Notes: generated by a model from the letters alone, not told the origin. A stretch of 64,000 nt of DNA from Gigaspora rosea (GCA_003550325.1 QKWP01001159.1:99115-163114); one strand, 5' to 3'. Positions 37,282 to 50,244 are shown, counted from the first letter of the stretch. Numbers and translations are program-made.

Positions 37282-38389
37282 GTTGAGAAGGGGAAAATAC
37301 TACCCTACTTCTAACTATAATCACAATACACTAATAACACTAACTAAATCAACTCAATCCCGACGTTCAAGACTTCTAAACCTTGAATCGGCAGGCAGAA
37401 AGAGGCGTGGAGGATTTGGTCGGGTCTCAAGGTCCGGAGAGTCTTGGAAGTCGGGGATACTTGGTTCGACTAACTAGGGTCTTTCGATTATGTCACGAGA
37501 CTCAAATACTAGGTCACGGGATTTATACTTCAATACGATCTCACTTATCAGGAAGGTATCGGTTTATACAAATAAGGTAGCTGCGCAGCGCGTGACGCGG
37601 CGCAGGACCAGTATGATCAGCTATGTAGTGATTAAATTTTGGAGTATTTTTCAATTAACTATCAAGATATACCGGTATTTATCTGCACTGATTAACACGA
37701 ATAAAATGATCCTTAGCATACTAGAATAGCTCACTTTTATCAAAAAGATTTTAAGTAAAATACCCGATTTTATTATTTTCACAAATATTATAATAGTGCT
37801 ATTATGTTTTAAAAAAAAGACAAGATACTCGATTATTTAATATTCCGGATCTAGCCAGATAAAATTATCTGGCCGGCATTACCATATCATCTGGCTGGCA
37901 TTAATCTAATATCTGGCCTGCATTAACATATTTACCGTAAATTCTCAAGGGCTCGGAAAACCACGGGACATAAATCTTTTTTTCTATTTTTGTAATTAGA
38001 ATAGTATTAAAGTTATTTTGAAGTTAGGAAGGAAAGAATATTTCGACCAAATAGGGGGATTTCATACCTTAGTTCAAATTCGAACTTTGGTCCAAATGTA
38101 CCCAACCAAACTAGGTATGAATTTGTACATATGTCTAAGTAGGTACAAATTCGTCTATCATCTTGTAATTTAACTGATTAGAAGCTAAAAAAAGTAGTAT
38201 AGCAATATAAATTAGAAACGCAACAACTATGTATGCAGTAAAGGTTAAAAAGTATTTAAGACCTATCTTTTTGCCTGAATAAAAAAACAACTCGTAAGAG
38301 TTCTTAACTTCAAAAAGATAAATAGCAGAGGTTGTTCTTAAAACAAATACTTCCTTTAGGTACAATTTCTCTTGTATTTGTGATAGTTG

Positions 38390-38390
38390 N
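38390..38390. other. Single-N scaffold join
   Basis: The only ambiguous base in the window lies exactly between two identical ~3,969-base blocks. That is what a scaffolder leaves when it abuts two contigs that really overlap. Confidence 0.9.
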
Positions 38391-41300
38391 TGAATTATTT
38401 GTAATTATTAAGTTTATTTATGAAAACAAATGAAAAAAATAATAACATCCAATTTATTATTGAGCCCGATGATATTTTCATTGGTATATTTTACGATATA
38501 ACCTAGTTTTTGTAATTTAATAATTCCTTCTTGTTACCAAATAAAAATATCGGAAATGATTGTAGATGCTCATATGATGATAAGCTCGCAAACTTTAATC
38601 ATGATAATCGGATTGCATAACTTGCGGAATTCGCGAAGTATAAATTATCATGAATTTCATATTAAGATTTAAAAATGACAAAAAGATAGAAGAAAGTGGA
38701 TTCTCAACTGCCTTTAAAGCTACAGTATTTTAGAAGAAAGAACTACACATTATTATACTGTGATATACTGTGATAGCTATCACACCCAAATTCCAAATTC
38801 AAATAGAAACAAAAACGAATTAATGAAAGAGGTGATTTATTTTTTAGGCCAACCTTTATTGAACTAATTTGCGTATTGAAGTGTTAATTGTTATTTAATT
38901 TAAATATTAAAACTTAAGAATTATAGTTAAATTGAATTTAAAAATAGTTTATTTTTGGAATATCAAGACCTTGAAACTTCCAAGACTATATTCTCGTCTT
39001 AAAATATGCAGAAATTTATTCTTTGGTAATAATCTCCAACTGCTTTACGAATAAAATAGAAAAATAAATGAAATTTTTACATTTAAGTTTCTATTTCTGA
39101 ATTAAATTTGTGACGTATTTATTTCAAAATCAATGATTTATAACACTATTTATTTTATATGTAAGCTTATTTATATAATAATGGATTCTTTTGCAACCTT
39201 ACATTTTCTTTCGAAATTCTATCAAAAAAAGTTACTTATTATATCTCCGGATAACTCCTATGGTATTTCTTTTCTGATTTCGAAATTTCGAAACAGGAAT
39301 AGGGCTTTTCGAACCCCATTAATTTTCAAAATAAGTTAACTCTGAAACCCCCTATTGTATTACTTTTAAGCTTGAAACTACTTATTCTATAGGACTTATT
39401 CATCATAATTTCATATGGTCATAATTTATAAGACAACCTATAAGAACATATGGGGTGTCCCCAATTAAAACAACCCATATTTACATATATTTTATTTTGA
39501 GATAATTGAGTTTAATCACTTGTTTTGATTTTCGGACTGATCCGGAATTAATCAAATTTCACGATGTTGATTGGTTAAAGATGGCAGGTGACTATCGGAT
39601 AATCACGTGACTTATTGGCTCTACGCAGCCTCATGTAATTTTTCTTTTTACATTATCTTGATTTTTTATTATGCCAATCGACTTTCATTTATAATTAAAA
39701 AAAGTCAATCATGTCAAAATTTATATGAATCTAACGAAAACTCATTTTTCAAAAAAATGTAAATATGGGCTGTTTTAATTGGGGACACCCCATATATCGC
39801 TGATTTAGGACTTTCGATACTATCAAAAATGAAAATTACGGAGCCATACCTTATGTAATTTCTAAATTTTTAAAGAAAACTATTTACTCAAGCTGCGGAT
39901 ATTTATTAATTAGGTATCATCATGTGGAAAATAAATAAATTATTACCAGATTTTTTCACCTTTTACCTGACTCGGCACAGATTCGAAAATTTCCTAATGG
40001 AGGCAGGTTACGGCATAACGACCAGAATTAAATAATAATTAACTAATGCTGTTAATATAATAATCAATGTTGATATTTTATGCTCCATTGGAAAATTTCA
40101 GTCAAAAATTTCAGTAAATTATCCATTGTCAGCCTTAATAATAATATCTGAAATAACAAAACATAATCATAATATAAACAGTTTTGTTGACTAATTTCAA
40201 TAATGAGAAATCAAGTAATCAAGTTGTATTGTGTGATAATAAATTTGTGCGGTGTTGATAAATTATTAACTTTCAGCTTTCTGAATTAAACTAGCATGTT
40301 TTTCAATTATTGATTTAAGTCTCTATTCTGAATCTACATATATTTCTTATCCACCTACAATATATAATTGATGAAATTTTCACCTTATTGATAAAATGAA
40401 AGAAAGAAGTCGCATATCTGGAGAATGATATTATAATGAAAATCTTTGACCGCAAAAACTCGAGTTCGGGTTTCGAACTGAGGTCGGGCAAGTAGGATAA
40501 CATCCCTATATTTTTGTTAATGGTGTTCTATAATTCTGATAACCTTCAGCATGCTTTTTTTTTTCTTTTTGGTCTTTAGTTTATTTATTTTTTTAAAAAA
40601 GTATTTTAAACTGTATAAATAATGTAAACTTAAATAAAATTATTAGCCAATAATGCAAAGTCTCCTATGCACATCGTCTAGATATAAGGATATTAACGTG
40701 TGATACATTATAGTATGGTAGTGAAGAATAACTTAATGAGATGATTCAAAAAATCGCATGATAATAATTTATTAAAGAAATTATATATTCGAAAAATGTA
40801 TAAAAAACATAATAGTTTATTTTAATGAAGTTTTTCAGACTTTGAGTATAAACATTTATACGATTTTTAAGATATATAGGTGATTCTTAAGGTTTTCACA
40901 TCAAACACTATTAAATTATTAGCCATTAAATAATTGGAATGCAACCAAGAAACTCAAATCAGCTGTGCAATTGAAGCAAGCAAGATGCTTGTAAAAAATT
41001 TTCATGTGATGGATTAGATCGTGGATCCATTGCAACTTCTAATAACGCATTGTTAATGAGGCAGGTAAAGTCAAAGTCTTTTTAAACTGTTTAATTTTTT
41101 CAAAGATGTACTACACATTCAATTTAAACAAATTATTTTTGAAGGACTTCACTAAAGATGAAGAATTGCTCTTGCGTTCTATCGGCAAATTATACTCGTC
41201 TTTATGACATTATGGTAGATGCCGTAAAAACTTTTCGTAGTAGTGGTGACCGTTGAGAAGGGGAAAATACTACCCTACTTCTAACTATAATCACAATACA

Positions 41301-42359
41301 CTAATAACACTAACTAAATCAACTCAATCCCGACGTTCAAGACTTCTAAACCTTGAATCGGCAGGCAGAAAGAGGCGTGGAGGATTTGGTCGGGTCTCAA
41401 GGTCCGGAGAGTCTTGGAAGTCGGGGATACTTGGTTCGACTAACTAGGGTCTTTCGATTATGTCACGAGACTCAAATACTAGGTCACGGGATTTATACTT
41501 CAATACGATCTCACTTATCAGGAAGGTATCGGTTTATACAAATAAGGTAGCTGCGCAGCGCGTGACGCGGCGCAGGACCAGTATGATCAGCTATGTAGTG
41601 ATTAAATTTTGGAGTATTTTTCAATTAACTATCAAGATATACCGGTATTTATCTGCACTGATTAACACGAATAAAATGATCCTTAGCATACTAGAATAGC
41701 TCACTTTTATCAAAAAGATTTTAAGTAAAATACCCGATTTTATTATTTTCACAAATATTATAATAGTGCTATTATGTTTTAAAAAAAAGACAAGATACTC
41801 GATTATTTAATATTCCGGATCTAGCCAGATAAAATTATCTGGCCGGCATTACCATATCATCTGGCTGGCATTAATCTAATATCTGGCCTGCATTAACATA
41901 TTTACCGTAAATTCTCAAGGGCTCGGAAAACCACGGGACATAAATCTTTTTTTCTATTTTTGTAATTAGAATAGTATTAAAGTTATTTTGAAGTTAGGAA
42001 GGAAAGAATATTTCGACCAAATAGGGGGATTTCATACCTTAGTTCAAATTCGAACTTTGGTCCAAATGTACCCAACCAAACTAGGTATGAATTTGTACAT
42101 ATGTCTAAGTAGGTACAAATTCGTCTATCATCTTGTAATTTAACTGATTAGAAGCTAAAAAAAGTAGTATAGCAATATAAATTAGAAACGCAACAACTAT
42201 GTATGCAGTAAAGGTTAAAAAGTATTTAAGACCTATCTTTTTGCCTGAATAAAAAAACAACTCGTAAGAGTTCTTAACTTCAAAAAGATAAATAGCAGAG
42301 GTTGTTCTTAAAACAAATACTTCCTTTAGGTACAATTTCTCTTGTATTTGTGATAGTTG
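38391..42359. repeat. Exact repeat of 34421-38389, probably an assembly artefact
   Basis: Every reading frame and element in 34421-38389 recurs at a constant offset of 3,970 with no difference that I can find. The left block ends at the N with ..tgatagttg and the right block continues tgatagttg|taaaattcc. The right block starts abruptly at tgaattattt, which in the left block has natural upstream sequence. Copies A and B elsewhere differ throughout, so perfect identity here argues against an old duplication. Confidence 0.85.
39451..39792. mobile_element. Second listing of the family 1 MITE (in artefactual block)
   Basis: Identical to 35481-35822 at an offset of 3,970. It should not be counted as an independent insertion unless the tandem duplication is shown to be real. 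Confidence 0.6.
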
Positions 42360-42398
42360 TAAAATTCCAATACTCGAGTCATAAAAATGAGATAAAGA
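42105..42398 (-). CDS. Hypothetical short membrane protein, no clear start
   Basis: This open frame of about 97 residues on the minus strand ends with ..DEFVPT and a TAG at 42105-42107. It has no ATG near its beginning, though a TATA-like atataaaaagg lies just upstream. The C-terminal half holds a long hydrophobic run (TAYIVVAFLIYIAILLFLAS), a likely membrane segment. I do not recognise it. The equivalent at 38135-38389 is truncated by the N, as expected if the left block is a contig end. It may be a fragment of the surrounding element. Confidence 0.25.
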   Translation of the reverse strand, partial: SLSHFYDSSIGILQLSQIQEKLYLKEVFVLRTTSAIYLFEVKNSYELFFYSGKKIGLKYFLTFTAYIVVAFLIYIAILLFLASNQLNYKMIDEFVPT

Positions 42399-42859
42399 GT
42401 ATTGATTGTTAATTCAGAACTCCTTTTTATATAAGAATCAAATAACTCTTAATCAGTTTCATCACCTTACCATTATCTCCTGATTACGTCAAATAATCGA
42501 AATTACTGGAAATGCAATTTCGCCAACACGTGACCGCATGACAATCATTAAGAATCTTAACGATTGTAACTGAATATCGAAACCTTATTGAACTGTATAC
42601 AAGAAGAATTTTCTTAACAACTACAAAACTAATTGGGACCTATGATCAAATAAGTACAAACTAACCACAAGGTTAGACTTATCTTGATCACCAATCACGC
42701 TACAGCAAGACCCAAAGACCTTAAACCTCGGACCAAATTTTTCCATGCCACTTTCTGCCTTCCACCTCAAGGGTTTGGAGTCTTGAAGGTGATTTGGATT
42801 GTATTTAGAGTAGTGCTATAGTTAGTTAGTTAATTTTTTAGTGAACATCCCTAGTTAGC

Positions 42860-43900
42860 CCTTTATCAATAGGCGTTATTTCGAATTTTGGCTCAAATGA
42901 AGCTAATTTGGACTGGAATTAGAAATTGATTGAAATTGATATTATTCTAATTTATAGAGTAATTGTAAAAAATTGAAATAGAACTTACTATTGTAGTGAA
43001 CACAGTATATGGATGAGCTAGTTTTCATTGAATTATCGTGATTTCTATACGATTTAGTGTTTCGGGTTCAAATCCAAAACGTTTTGCCCAGAAGAATTTT
43101 AATTCGCCATATAAGTCTGAAACAAGTTTCACCCAAATTGATCTGCAAATTTGAGTTTCGCTCGAAACACTGATATGATTAAGGTAGTCTGCATTTACAT
43201 TATTGATATCTTTTTTACAAATAACTGTAAAAAAATTGTTAAAAGAACTTAATTACTATTTTAGTAATCACAACAGGTAGTTTATTTTGAGTTAGTTTGC
43301 ATAACAATTATCAAATTATAGTAAGAAAGTCTGTTACGAAATTCACTCTATTCCAATGATATGCAGTATGTAGTTAAGGTTGTTGAGTTGGTTTGTATCG
43401 GAATATTGGTGCTGAAAAAAGGAACAGAATTGATATATAAAAAATTCTTCACAAAAATTAATTAACTTGTGAACTATTAATCAGAATTATATGTTCTTGG
43501 TGCTATTCGATTCGTCTTATAAAAATATAAATTTGATCAATAGTTCGCGAGAAAATTAATTTTTTTTAAGAATTTTTTTTATGCATTTTCCTAGTACCAA
43601 TCCCAAAATTTTGTAGCTTTTATCATGAATTGCTGTAAAAAATTCTGTTAAAGAACTTGTTCACTATTTTAGTAAAGACAAAAAAGTTAAGTTAGTTTGT
43701 ATTAGAGTTACCAAGATTTTACTGTAAAAAATTCTGTTACAACTTACTTGATATTTAGTATGTTGTTAAGGGTTGAATTAATTTGCAATAAAATTATCGT
43801 GAATTACTGTAAAAAACACTCTTACAAAACTTTCTCGCTATTAAAATATGCGAATTAGTTTGTATCAGAATTTATTAGTATGTGTTCCACTACTTAGTTA
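42860..43900. repeat. Degenerate tandem repeat, inverse of the 18.8-19.6 kb family
   Basis: The phrase ttactgtaaaaaattctgttac..aacttactcactatttagta..ttaaggttgagttagtttgtat..gaattatc recurs about six times with much drift, as the reverse complement of the 18760-19640 family. No genes seen. Confidence 0.55.
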
Positions 43901-45305
43901 ACTTTGCATGAAGTCGATTTTTTAAAAACATAAATATATGCTCTGATATTACTACTCAAGAAGCTGTAATAATAATAATAATTATACCCTTGATATCTCA
44001 CGGTTATTAATTCATAGTCGATTACGAATTGTGATGATCATGTTATGACATTAATCATTTAAACAATGTTGCAATAATTACAGATTAAGCATTATTTTCC
44101 CACAAAATTATTTTTCACACAACCACAGTTCAAATGATATATCATATTCTCACACCAGCATGACTTGAATTACGTTAGACACATGATACCGTGTCGATAT
44201 TATTGCTATAATTGGAAAAATGAAAACCATTACTTACACTAAAAAAGGTTTTTGAAAAATCAGCTCCCTCCCACATTTCATGTTACACATTCAACGTGAT
44301 CAATATTTAGTAGGTGTGAATTAATTTGCAATGAAATTATCGTGAATTACTGTAAAAAATTCTCTTACAGAACTTTCTTGCTATTAAAATATGTGGTTAG
44401 GCTGAATTAGTATCGGGATTTATCAGTATGTGTTCTACTACCTAGTTAACTTTGTGTGAAGTCGATTTTTAAAAACATATATATATGCTCTGATATTACT
44501 GCTGTAATAATAATAATAATTATACCCTTGATATCTCACAATTCATAGTCGATTACGAATTATGATGATCATGTTATGACATTAATCATTTAAACAATGT
44601 TGCAATAATTACAGATTTAGCATTATTTTCCCACACAATTATTTTTCACACAACCACAGTTCCCATGATATATCAATGTCATACTATATTCTCACACCAG
44701 CATGACTGAATTACTTAGACACATGATACCGTGTCGATATAATTGCTATAATTGGAAAAATGAAAACCATTACTTACACCAAAAAAGAATTTTGAAAAAA
44801 TCAGCATAGCGAACATCAAAAAAAAGTTGAACAGAAACCCTCCCTCCCACATTTCATGTTACACATTCAACGTGATCGTACTGATAAAAGTTGAACGGAA
44901 ACCATCCCTCTCACTTTTTGCATTACACAAGAAAGTTCTCGTACTGGTATTATTCAGTATAAGACACATTTCAAAATCAAATCACACATGCATTAATTAG
45001 CAACAATAAACAGGCATAATTTCAAAAAAAAAAAAGTATCTCATATTATTATTCATAGTCAAGTTTTACCGATCACAACATATTTACACACAATCACGAG
45101 TATATTTCCACACTTACATTGCACGTGTCATCATCCCGGTCGTCAAAATCACCATAACACTTGCCTGAATTAGAAAAACGAAAACCATTACCCACACTAA
45201 AAAAGGATTCTTCAAAAATCAGCATAGCGAACATCAAAAAAGTTGAACGGAAACCATCCCTCACACATTTCATGTTACCAAGAAACGTGATCGTACTGGT
45301 ATAAC
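43890..45305. repeat. ~550-base tandem duplication with a third partial copy
   Basis: About 43890-44305 repeats at 44440-44875: cttagttaactttg..gaagtcgat, then aataataataattatacccttg, ..caccagcatgactgaatta, and ..ccatccctc..cacatttcatgttac. A third, shorter and more diverged copy of the distal half lies at about 45060-45300. No reading frames of interest. Confidence 0.75.
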
Positions 45306-45484
45306 AGTTTATTTATTATATCGGGGTACTAACTTATAACACTTCTACTCTAATTTCGAAGGTTATTACTATACAACATTGGAGCTATGAAGCTTGAGTT
45401 CTGAGCTCAAAAGCTGTCTTGCTCTAAAGGCAAGAGACATATTTATACTTTTACATTACTGCGCTAATTCTACTTTCATAAAAG

Positions 45485-45620
45485 TTTCCGCCACTGAACT
45501 TAGTGCATAAATGCAAGAAAGCGAATAAATGCAACTTTGTGGATAAATGCATTTTCGCGAATAAGTGCAACAAAGTGCATAAAGGCACAAAAGTGAATTT
45601 CGTGAATAAGTTCACGGGCG
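45485..45620. repeat. Short minisatellite, (gcgaataaatgcaact)n-like
   Basis: About eight imperfect 14-18-base units of the form g.gaataaatgcaa or gtgcataaatgca run head to tail, drifting to gtgaataagttca at the right end. Confidence 0.7.
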
Positions 45621-45658
45621 TTTACAGATAAGGAAACAATTTACTACAGTTCTATATA

Positions 45659-45998
45659 TGGGGTGTTTTCTATTAAAAGGGGGCCCATTTTTACAATTTT
45701 TTGAAAAATGAGTTTTCATTAGATTCATATAAATTTTGACACGGTTGACATTTTTTAATTATAAATGAAAGTCGATTTGCATAATAAAAAACCAGATAAT
45801 GTTAAAGAAAAATTCCATGAAGCTACGTAGAGCCAACACGCCACGAGATTACCCGATAGTCACCTGCTGTCTTTAACCAATCAAATCGTGAAATTTATTA
45901 ATCCCGGATCAGTCCGAAAATCAAAACAAATAATTAAACTCAATTATCTCAAAATAAAATATATGTAAAAATGGGCCCTTTTAATAGAAAACACCCCA
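45659..45998. mobile_element. TA-flanked MITE, TGGGGTGT family 1, inverse copy
   Basis: The ends TGGGGTGTTTTCTATTAAAA and the inverse have TA on each side (45657-45658, 45999-46000). The interior is the reverse complement of 35481-35822 with moderate divergence, for example ..gatagtcacctgctgtcttt against aagatggcaggtgactatc. Confidence 0.87.
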
Positions 45999-46124
45999 TA
46001 TGGGGCTGTGTCAACTCTTACTAAATATACATGTTGACTAAGAATAGATGAATAAAAAGGGTCGATCGGGATAGAATAATAATATAAAAAGAAAATCGGC
46101 GTGACTTTACACCTTCACACTGTA

Positions 46125-46968
46125 CCCATCCTTGGATTTTGATCGTAGTTACTGATGGAGATGATACACGTAATAACCTGGATTTTAAAACATGTGCGAA
46201 TGAAGTATCGCGCTTATTTGCTAAGGAATATAGTAATTATTTATTTGTCCTCGGATTTGAGACTACGTAACTCTGAAAAGATGGTAGAGATATGAAAAGG
46301 TTTATTCTTTTAGAATAAAATTGTTATTTAATATTTTAGATTAGGAATTTATATCTTAAAATAACATGTTAAAGTTTTTTAAAAATTATATATATATTAG
46401 ATGGCAACCACAGGAAATTTCACATATATCCTTGTTAAAGATTTTCATTTTCTCGAATACGCATTCTTGAAAATCGCTATAGCGTTAATACCTCTAAATA
46501 TCTCTCCCTTAAGTGCTTATCTATTGGTAACATTACTGCATCATGGGCCGAAATTCAAAATCAAAGAGAGCTAATATGTGGTAATTGATTATGCACTTTT
46601 AATTGATGTGTCAGAATCAATGTACGCCCATCGCCTCCTAAATGTTTTGCTAGACATGACGTAAAAGAGAAGAAATATCGTACTGAGGGTTGGTGTGATG
46701 TGTGTGGAATCACCGGCAAGACTTTATTATTAGATTTATTTATTGCTGTAAATTTGATTCTCTTTTGAAGCGCTCAATTTCTCTTTTATGGTTTGGGAAC
46801 AGACATCAGAATAAATTGCAGTGATTGTAATTTTGACGCCTGTCCTAGTCACTGTGAACGCGGACGTGAATGCAAACCTGAAAGCCCCTGTCCAAACGAA
46901 CATCCTCTTCGTTATATTCAGCTATCCACAAAATGGGTATGCAATGAATGTTGGGAAACACATTCAAT
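46125..46968 (+). pseudogene. vWA/C1-zinc gene, copy B, second part
   Basis: It resumes as ..HPWILIVVTDGDDTRNNLDF (about 46128-46187) and continues through ALLIDVSESM (about 46592-46621) into a C1-like zinc module better kept than in A: EGWCDVCG near 46690, CSDCNFDACPSHCERGRECK around 46819-46878 and WVCNECWETHS ending at 46965. A hAT-like element inserted at 46969 cuts the frame. Past the element (48111-48210) the tail reads ..CDYNMCSECRLLELMIDVLN. Earlier stops and indels show that it was probably decaying anyway. The 46793-47131 open frame is a chance fusion of this zinc region to transposon sequence. Confidence 0.65.
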
Positions 46969-48110
46969 CAGAGATGGCACCGAAACCTTTTTTGGCGATT
47001 CCGAAAGTTTCGGGTTTCGGATTATAGCTTCCGAAACCTTATCCGAAACTCGAAACCTAAACCGAAACCCGAAACCTCGACCGAAACCCGAAACCTCAAC
47101 CGAAACCCCGAAACTGCCAAAACATCAATAATTTATTTGTTTATTCTCTCCTGGCGCCGAAACCCTTTTGTGCCAAATCCTAAAGTTTCAGGTCTTTGAT
47201 TATAACTTCCGAAACCTTATCCGAAACGCGAAACCTCATCCGACACCCGAAACCTCATTCGAAACCCGAAACCTCACCTGAACACCAAAAACTACCCAAA
47301 CTTCAATATACATTTATTGCATTAATGTATTATATATCTCTTTCAAATGCACTGATGTATGCTATGTATCTCTTCAATATACATTGATCGCATTGATGTA
47401 TGTAATATATCTCCTTAAAGAATACAATAAAATTTGAATATCCAACGCTATTTGAGCCGAAATACATGCGTACAGTCCTTTTTATTGTTATAATTCACAA
47501 GTATAACATGAAAGGAGTAATTCTGGTGTTTATATTCTGACAATCAGGATTGCTTTTGCAAGCATCAGTTTTTTTAATTACTACGTAAAAACTGGATACA
47601 ATATCAAGTAATAATAAATAATTAGTAAGTCCATATCTACTAATGATAGAATTAATAAGTTACCGCAGAATTAAATAAATTATTGGTATCAAAAGTCATC
47701 AAATACTTATCGATTCATCATTGGCAATTTTTTCTATCGCCCTAGAATTTTGAAATCAGTTGTAATAACGGTATGATATTAAAAATAAAGTTGACCAACT
47801 TTAAAAAAACCCGAACAAACCGAGGCAATGAAAAAAACGTAATTTAAAAAAATTGTTCTATATAATGTTATAATTTATTCAAAATAATTTTCCATTTTGG
47901 GTTCATTAAAAATAAATCAACTTTATAATAAATTGTAAAGGCTTCAGTATTATATTTTTGAGTTTCGGATTATAGGTTTGGGTTTTCGGATTATAGTTTC
48001 GGGATTTCGGGTTTCGGAGTTTCGATTTTTTTTAAAAATCCGAAACTAGTTTCGGATTAGAACCCTTCCGAAACTAGTTTCGGGTAGGTTTCGTTTCGAC
48101 GCCATGTTTG
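46969..48110. mobile_element. hAT-like non-autonomous element with perfect 8-bp TSD
   Basis: The ends CAGAGATGGCACCGAAACC and (reverse complement) CAAACATGGCGTCGAAAC are short inverted repeats with the hAT-type CA..TG termini. Both flanks are cattcaat (46961-46968, 48111-48118), and copy A near 10125 has one copy and no insert. Both ends are rich in cgaaac words: direct cgaaacc/ccgaaacc arrays at 47010-47110 and 47210-47290, and inverse gtttcggat words at 47960-48090. These look like subterminal transposase-binding arrays. No transposase. Confidence 0.88.
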
Positions 48111-48298
48111 CATTCAATCATGTGATTATAACATGTGTTCAGAATGTCGTTTATTAGAGTTAATGATAGACGTGTTAAACTTAAGAAGAATATCACTGGT
48201 TAAAACATTATATGTTAATTAAGTTTAAGTATATAATATCATGTAATATATAGTACAAATAATAATTATACAAATAATAATTACTAGGAAATATATTA

Positions 48299-48874
48299 GG
48301 ATGAGACATCAACTAAATAATCAAAACTATGTTAGCAAACTATGAAATTTTACATATCACAGATTTTTTATAAACAGCGATCAATTTTTTATTCAAATTC
48401 GAATTGTTCGATTACTAATACAAAAAAATTTCAAACCGATTCTACTTCTTGTTAAGGCATCAAATGACCTTGAAACTTTCATAAATTGCCTATAAAATGC
48501 TAGAGAATAAAACAATATTGATAATTTTGTGTCTGCGTATAAGTTTTGGGCATTCGTCTTATAGAATCTAATAGAAAGTCTTAAATTTTATTGATTTCAT
48601 TAAAAAAAAATATCCCGAAACCTTAAGCTAAAATTTACTTAAAATTTCGTAAAAAATTCAACATTAAACCTTCGACGTAATTCTAATGCATGCTCTTCGT
48701 TCAAAAAAAATTCGAAAAAGTGCAGTTTTCGTCTTAAACTTTTAGAAATTTGTATGTTTTTGATATATAAATAATATTCAATTTATTACTATTAATTTCG
48801 CAAATAAAATCTGATCTTAGTAAATTGATCAATGTTGCTAACATAGTTTTGATTACTTAATTGATGTCTCACCC
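48299..48874. mobile_element. TIR element present in both duplicate copies (B)
   Basis: Ortholog of 10318-10888. The left end is GGATGAGACATCAACTAAAT, and the right end reverse-complemented is GGGTGAGACATCAATTAAGT. It predates the duplication and shows independent small indels. Confidence 0.7.
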
Positions 48875-50244
48875 TAGTAATATATGGATTTTATTTGATA
48901 TACTAGTAAATACATTAAAATGTATATATGTTGCCTAGTAATTAAGTTATTATTTGTACTATATATCACAAGATACTATTTAGTTAAAAAATATTCTAAC
49001 TAGTGTATGCGTTTAGTTACTTTAGTAAGTTTTAAATATGAGATTACTGTAGCATACTGTACTTAGTAAACTAGTTCGAAAATTCGACATTGCTCTGGGT
49101 ACGGTAGTTAAGTTTTTTTTCGTTATTTTTTATTTTATATAGTTGCCGAATTTTTTATCATACAGTCTTTAACTTCTATATTAATACAAATTTTTAATAC
49201 AATTTTTTTATTCGTTAGAATACTTTATTTTCTTATAATCACTATCACATTCTATACTATTGATAAAAAAAATTATTATATATTCTTTTATAAATCACAT
49301 CTACATGATATGTATTTGTTAGTTGATAGTACAATTAATGAATTGCGGCATTGCAGTATTTTTTGCACAATTATAACTAGCCATTATTTTTTTCTAGTAC
49401 CCACAGGTAAACTAAATTTGTTTGAATATGCTGTATGACTCAGTGTTGAGTAATAGCCGATCATGCCAGTCAATAAAATACAGGCAAATGTGCGTATGAT
49501 ATTTTATATCAGGACAATTAGTCATTTCACACGTAAAAGGTTCAATGACCAATCATTTGGTCATTGTTCATTTGAAGTGCCAACACTGTATAATTATTTA
49601 TTATTCTTTTTAAAATATTTAAAATAAAAAAATACATTTATCAAAATTTGAATTCTTAAATTAATACTATATATGTTCGAAATCGATTCATATACAAGAC
49701 AAACATTGATTCTTTGGGGTAAATACGTTTGAAAATTTACTGCTTAAAATGTAACTTATCAAATGCAATAGTGTAATAAAAAGGATGAAATATTTTAAAG
49801 GTCAGTCAACCTGGAAATTTGAAGAGGCAGTGTTATAACTCGTTGAGAGAATAAGTTTAAGCAGTTTAGCTTTTAGCTAAATTATAAAATGCAATTGAAA
49901 TAATATAAAGTTTTTTTCAGAAAACCATATATAAGTGCTACAAGAGAGTTTCTCTTTGCAGCACTTATTACACTAAACATAAATACTAGTATGTGTGATT
50001 AGTGTATCAATTTAGATTTTGTGGATTAAAATTATTTATTTTAGGTAAACTAGTATGCTATCGGTCTTTGAATGACCAGCTATATAGTAAGGAAGGCTGG
50101 ACATAGAAATTGTATTCGTTAAATTTAAATACGATTGCATGTTTACTTTTGGCGGCCCAAAAAAATTGTATGCAAATATTATGCAAATGTGTAATAGTCT
50201 TGGACATTGCATACTTCCACCTATTTTAATATATATCAATTATA
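48875..50244. other. AT-rich spacer shared with copy A
   Basis: No gene seen. Collinear with 10889-12145. Confidence 0.45.

Larger units (their letters stand above)
37283..42856. mobile_element. Element with long inverted termini (about 1.6 kb after removing the artefact)
   Basis: The left terminal region (about 37320-37480) and the reverse complement of about 42650-42840 share diverged blocks, for example ggcaggcagaaagaggcgtg against ggaaggcagaaagtggcatg, each preceded by ttcaagact.c.aaac. The left junction is fixed by copy A (A 9231); the right end is approximate. If the near-identical block 38391-42359 is collapsed, the element is about 1.6 kb. Its left part is clearly GC-richer than the host. 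Inside are a four-fold repeat of atctggc.ggcattaa (37855-37935) and the minus-strand ORF listed at 42105-42398. Confidence 0.42.

Noticed and set aside
37283-37729. Three overlapping plus-strand frames in a GC-richer patch
   Set aside because: They overlap in different frames, have low-complexity R/S/G-rich products and lie in the terminal repeat of an element; no gene-like motif is visible.
38135-38365. 76-residue minus-strand frame as a separate gene
   Set aside because: It has only a TTG start and is the truncated duplicate of the frame at 42105-42398, cut by the N join.
44020-44880. CRISPR-like array
   Set aside because: The repeats are hundreds of bases long, imperfect and without regular spacers; the setting is eukaryotic.
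46793-47131. 112-residue frame with zinc-finger N-terminus and repetitive tail
   Set aside because: The N-terminal part is host pseudogene, and the tail is hAT-like element sequence beyond an exact insertion point with an 8-bp duplication.
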